Positions 11,662 to 12,865 of a stretch of DNA of 12,865 nucleotides are shown piece after piece. The notes beneath the pieces are model-generated. The model was not told the origin of the DNA. It made no database searches and saw only the letters and a program-made list of their open reading frames with translations. A program made the position numbers and the translations under genes. The number at the start of each line of letters is the position of its first letter. The stretch's first letter is position 1. Source of the DNA: JAVRLS01 sp031961205 (lineage in GTDB: Archaea > Thermoplasmatota > Thermoplasmata > Thermoplasmatales > Thermoplasmataceae); the NCBI GenBank assembly GCA_031961205.1, contig JAVRLS010000030.1, positions 1-12,865 of the forward strand, read 5' to 3'.

Positions 11662-12865
11662 ATGCTATTTAATGACCTTCATGAGTACCTTGATTACCTT
11701 TCTAAGAAGAATGACCTTGTAACCGTATCCGATGAGGTTGATCCGGATCTTGAACTGACCTACCTTCTCAGCGAGGAGGAGCGTGCCGGAAAGGGCAGGG
11801 CCATGAAATTCACCCGGGTGAAGGGATCCGACATACCGGCAACCGGAAATTTCTTTTCAACATACGAGAAGATGAAGAACATACTCGGCGATGATCCATA
11901 TTCGATAGGCATGCGCCTGAGGGACATAGCCAGACCGCCGGGAGAGGGCGATTCTATGATCTCGAAGTCCTTTGAAATGATGCGCGAGCTCGGAGGGCTG
12001 AAGCCAAAAATCTCATCCGGTTTCGCATCCGGGTACACCGAAATGGATAAGGTCGATCTGTTCCGTTACCCGGTATGCAGGACATGGCCTGCAGATGCCG
12101 GCAGGTTCATAACTCTGCCACTGGTGATAACAAAAGATCCGGAAACAGGTACCAGGAATATGGGTATGTACAGGATGCAGGTTTACGATTCTGAGACGAC
12201 AGGAATGCACTGGCATATACACAAGGGAGGATCGGAGAACTTTCAGAAGGAGACCGAAAGGAAGGAGATAATGCCTGCCGCAGTGGTGATAGGAAGCGAT
12301 CCGCTTACAATCTTCTCTGCAGTGGCGCCGCTCCCGAACGGTATAGATGAATTCCTTTTCAGGGGCCTGATATCAAAGAAGAAGACGGAACTGGTAAAGG
12401 GAAAGACCGTAGATATAGAATACCCGAGGAATTTTGAGATTGCACTGGAGGGCTACATAGACCCTGCCGAGACCCGCCCTGAAGGGCCGTTCGGGGACCA
12501 TACTGGCTATTATTCCCTTGAGGAGGAGTTCCCGGTGTTCCATATAAAGAAGATAATAGAGAGGGACGACAGGATATATCCGACGACGATAGTAGGAAAA
12601 CTCTGGCATGAAGATGTCGTGATTGGAAAAACGATAGAACGCATGTTTCTGCCTCTCCTGCAGATGATAATGCCTGAAATCATTGATATCAACACGATGG
12701 AAGAAGCCGTTTTCCACAACATGGTGATCGTTTCTATAAAGAAGCGCTATCCCGGCCACGCAAAGAAGGTTATGTTCGGCCTCTGGGGGATGGGACAGAT
12801 GATGTTTTCAAAGATAATAGTTGTCGTAGATCCGGATATAAATGTGCACAACAGGAAGGAGGTTA
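11662..12865 (+). CDS. ubiD: UbiD family decarboxylase (3' end outside the window)
   Basis: The frame starts at ATG 11662 and stays open to the last base, giving 401 codons. UbiD enzymes decarboxylate, reversibly in some cases, aromatic or alpha,beta-unsaturated acids with prenylated FMN made by UbiX. Family marks are RNMGMYRMQVYD (165-176), GMHWHIHKGG (181-190, cofactor and metal region), AVVIGSDPLTIFSAVAPLP (207-225), FEIALEGYIDPAETRPEGPFGDHTGYYS (258-285, holding the EGPFGDHTGY signature) and a C-terminal NVHN segment at the edge. No frameshift is seen. The substrate is unknown. A menaquinone/quinone step or another carboxylic acid is possible, and an archaeal branch acts on anhydromevalonate phosphate. 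No ubiX is visible in the window. Confidence 0.9.
   Translation, partial: MLFNDLHEYLDYLSKKNDLVTVSDEVDPDLELTYLLSEEERAGKGRAMKFTRVKGSDIPATGNFFSTYEKMKNILGDDPYSIGMRLRDIARPPGEGDSMISKSFEMMRELGGLKPKISSGFASGYTEMDKVDLFRYPVCRTWPADAGRFITLPLVITKDPETGTRNMGMYRMQVYDSETTGMHWHIHKGGSENFQKETERKEIMPAAVVIGSDPLTIFSAVAPLPNGIDEFLFRGLISKKKTELVKGKTVDIEYPRNFEIALEGYIDPAETRPEGPFGDHTGYYSLEEEFPVFHIKKIIERDDRIYPTTIVGKLWHEDVVIGKTIERMFLPLLQMIMPEIIDINTMEEAVFHNMVIVSIKKRYPGHAKKVMFGLWGMGQMMFSKIIVVVDPDINVHNRKEV

Noticed and set aside
1..12865. CRISPR array, intact insertion sequence or defence island
   Set aside because: No regularly spaced direct repeats, no complete transposase frame, and all large frames belong to housekeeping or metabolic families.

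Overview
The window looks like chromosomal DNA of a Thermoplasmatales-type euryarchaeon. The evidence is an archaeal ribosomal/translation operon (L44e, S27e, aIF2-alpha, Nop10, PAC2), a solitary 5S rRNA gene with its own TATA box and no 16S or 23S beside it (an unlinked layout known from Thermoplasma), archaeal-type TrpRS, and TATA boxes about 25 nt before start codons. Some genes appear leaderless. Others carry Shine-Dalgarno (SD) motifs of the GGTGAT or GGAGG type, twice before a TTG start. The lineage call is inference from family resemblance; no search was run.

Layout. 1-213: 3' end of a membrane protein on +. 214-1675: mostly gene-free, rich in short inverted repeats, but holding a convincing 55-aa gene on the minus strand (996-1163) with TATA box and SD. 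1676-2698 (+): mtnA, methylthioribose-1-phosphate isomerase. Its end overlaps convergent trpS (2678-3958, -) by 21 nt. trpS lies just downstream of the 5S rRNA gene (about 4013-4132, -). 4290-6339 (+): an otsA-otsB operon for trehalose synthesis. 6359-7171 (-): a nitrilase-superfamily hydrolase. 7288-10832 (-): a compact six-gene operon read rpl44e, rps27e, aIF2-alpha, nop10, PAC2-family gene, cbiA. 11010-11621 (+): class II aldolase. 11662 to the window end (+): ubiD-family decarboxylase, cut by the window edge.

How the genes fit together. OtsA makes trehalose-6-phosphate and OtsB dephosphorylates it. The minus-strand operon joins ribosome, initiation and rRNA-modification genes to a proteasome-chaperone homologue and a corrinoid amidating enzyme. 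MtnA and the class II aldolase could be two steps of a methylthioadenosine/5'-deoxyadenosine salvage route, though they lie about 8 kb apart.

No CRISPR array, intact insertion sequence, tRNA or obvious defence system was seen. The least explained parts are the small conserved-looking protein at 996-1163 and the structured gene-poor segment around it. TrpRS also carries a four-cysteine pattern with the spacing of an iron-sulfur TrpRS.
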